From a bacterium (GTDB taxonomy: Bacteria; JAMCPX01), in contig DAHXOM010000310.1 in assembly GCA_027364825.1 (NCBI GenBank), positions 1 to 6,534 on the forward strand: DNA of 6,534 nucleotides, written 5' to 3'. Made by a program: the position numbers and the translations under genes. Below, piece by piece: positions 6,176 to 6,534 of this stretch. The stretch's first letter is position 1, and every line of letters begins with the position of its first letter. Below the pieces are notes generated by a model that saw only the letters and a list, made by a program, of their open reading frames with translations, had not been told where the DNA came from and did no database searches.

Positions 6176-6389
6176 CAGGATTTACCTTTTCAAATTCTTC
6201 CTCTACAGTCGCTATCATCTTATTTGCTTCTTCCTCGCTGAGTATGCCGGCAAACTTTGAGAGTGAAGGTGAAATCGCTTTTACAATGGATACCGTTACC
6301 TCAACTTCAGAGTTTTCCCTTAAACCTTCAATGGCTTCCAATGGCTTCAATACACCGTGCTCATATATAGCATGAATAGTCTTGGTCAC
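6159..6389 (-). CDS. AF2212-like (DUF104 family) antitoxin, partner of the PIN toxin
   Basis: A 76-residue protein whose N-terminal half, TKTIHAIYEHGVLKPLE then EVEVTV, is the hallmark of AF2212-like/DUF104 antitoxins. This is a small beta-strand domain usually paired with PIN toxins. The C-terminal half (about 43-76, FAGILSEEEANKMIATVEEE) is charged and helical, fitting the part that wraps and inhibits the toxin. The start chosen is GTG at 6389-6387: AGGTGATC lies just before it, and the family begins here. A longer in-frame ATG reading from 6467 would run through the promoter and adds 26 residues unlike the family. It overlaps the toxin start by 17 nt, so the two are translationally coupled. 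It probably represses its own promoter together with the toxin, as such modules commonly do (inference). Confidence 0.85.
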   Translation of the reverse strand: MTKTIHAIYEHGVLKPLEAIEGLRENSEVEVTVSIVKAISPSLSKFAGILSEEEANKMIATVEEEFEKVNPDEWKD

Positions 6390-6395
6390 TTTGAT

Positions 6396-6402
6396 CACCT
6401 CA
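6396..6402 (-). promoter_or_regulatory. Ribosome binding site that decides the antitoxin GTG start
   Basis: On the minus strand GAGGTGATC is followed by AAA and the GTG codon at 6389. This well-placed GAGGTGA core, just downstream of the predicted transcription start, supports the GTG over the far upstream ATG. Confidence 0.65.
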
Positions 6403-6414
6403 CATTTTATAATA

Positions 6415-6443
6415 ATTCTATAGATTAAAACGTTTGATGTCAA
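6415..6443 (-). promoter_or_regulatory. Near-consensus sigma-70 promoter of the toxin-antitoxin operon
   Basis: On the minus strand a perfect TTGACA (6443-6438) is separated by exactly 17 nt from TAGAAT (6420-6415, 5 of 6). Transcription should start near 6408, leaving a leader of about 19 nt before the antitoxin GTG at 6389. The 8-bp palindrome TCTATAGA (6417-6424) overlaps the -10 and could be part of an operator for autoregulation (inference). Confidence 0.75.
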
Positions 6444-6467
6444 TACACTGGAAGGTAAACCTACCAC

Positions 6468-6534
6468 ATGCCGAGAATTGAAAGAGCAGCAGCAATAGCT
6501 TCACAGAAAAAATCAAAGACACCAAAATCTCAAT
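6468..6534 (+). CDS. Possible start of an unidentified gene, cut by the right edge
   Basis: An open frame from ATG 6468 runs 22 codons to the window end (MPRIERAAAIASQKKSKTPK...), giving a basic, Lys/Ser-rich N-terminus. GGAAGGT (6450-6456) lies 11 nt upstream, rather far for a ribosome site. A perfect TATAAT at 6408-6413 on this strand would allow a divergent promoter, but no -35 is well spaced. The family is not recognised and the frame may be chance. Confidence 0.25.
   Translation, partial: MPRIERAAAIASQKKSKTPKSQ

Noticed and set aside
6390..6467. Upstream ATG giving a 102-residue antitoxin
   Set aside because: The extra 26 residues would be coded across the TTGACA/TAGAAT promoter and do not resemble the family. 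A GTG with a good ribosome site sits exactly where the domain begins.

Overview
The window holds six plus-strand genes lying close together, then a convergent two-gene toxin-antitoxin cassette on the minus strand, and possibly the start of another plus-strand gene at the right edge. Shine-Dalgarno sequences, short gaps and a translationally coupled pair mark it as bacterial. The moderate base composition and the mix of genes (TPR-Hanks kinase, lone PTS EIIA, membrane proteins with a periplasmic haem-c domain, VapC with an AF2212-like antitoxin) suggest a Gram-negative anaerobe or microaerophile, for example a Desulfobacterota/Nitrospirota-like lineage. That placement is inference only; there is no marker gene here.

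Left part (1-2367): the C-terminal part of a TPR-containing Ser/Thr protein kinase, whose reading frame is open through the left edge. It is followed by a stand-alone PTS EIIA (fructose/Ntr type) domain protein. A divergent Fpg/Nei-type DNA glycosylase starts 2 nt after the EIIA stop codon. The kinase and the EIIA are both phospho-signalling proteins, and no PTS permease is visible.

Middle part (2441-5752): three genes with strong Shine-Dalgarno sequences and gaps of 15 and 12 nt, almost certainly one transcript. They encode an alpha/beta hydrolase and two polytopic membrane proteins that both resemble subunit I (CydA) of cytochrome bd oxygen reductase. The first carries a C-terminal periplasmic mono-haem cytochrome c domain. 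Neither has a long quinol-binding Q-loop and no CydB gene is present. The pair therefore looks like a non-canonical bd-family complex fed through a c-type haem. This is the most interesting part of the window.

Right part (5786-6534): a PIN-domain (VapC-like) toxin gene overlaps by 17 nt the end of an AF2212-like (DUF104) antitoxin gene. Both are read leftward from a near-consensus sigma-70-type promoter (TTGACA-17-TAGAAT). The cassette looks more A/T-rich than the genes to its left. A 14-bp A/T palindrome followed by six T lies in the 33-nt space between the convergent genes. A short open frame from 6468 runs off the right edge.
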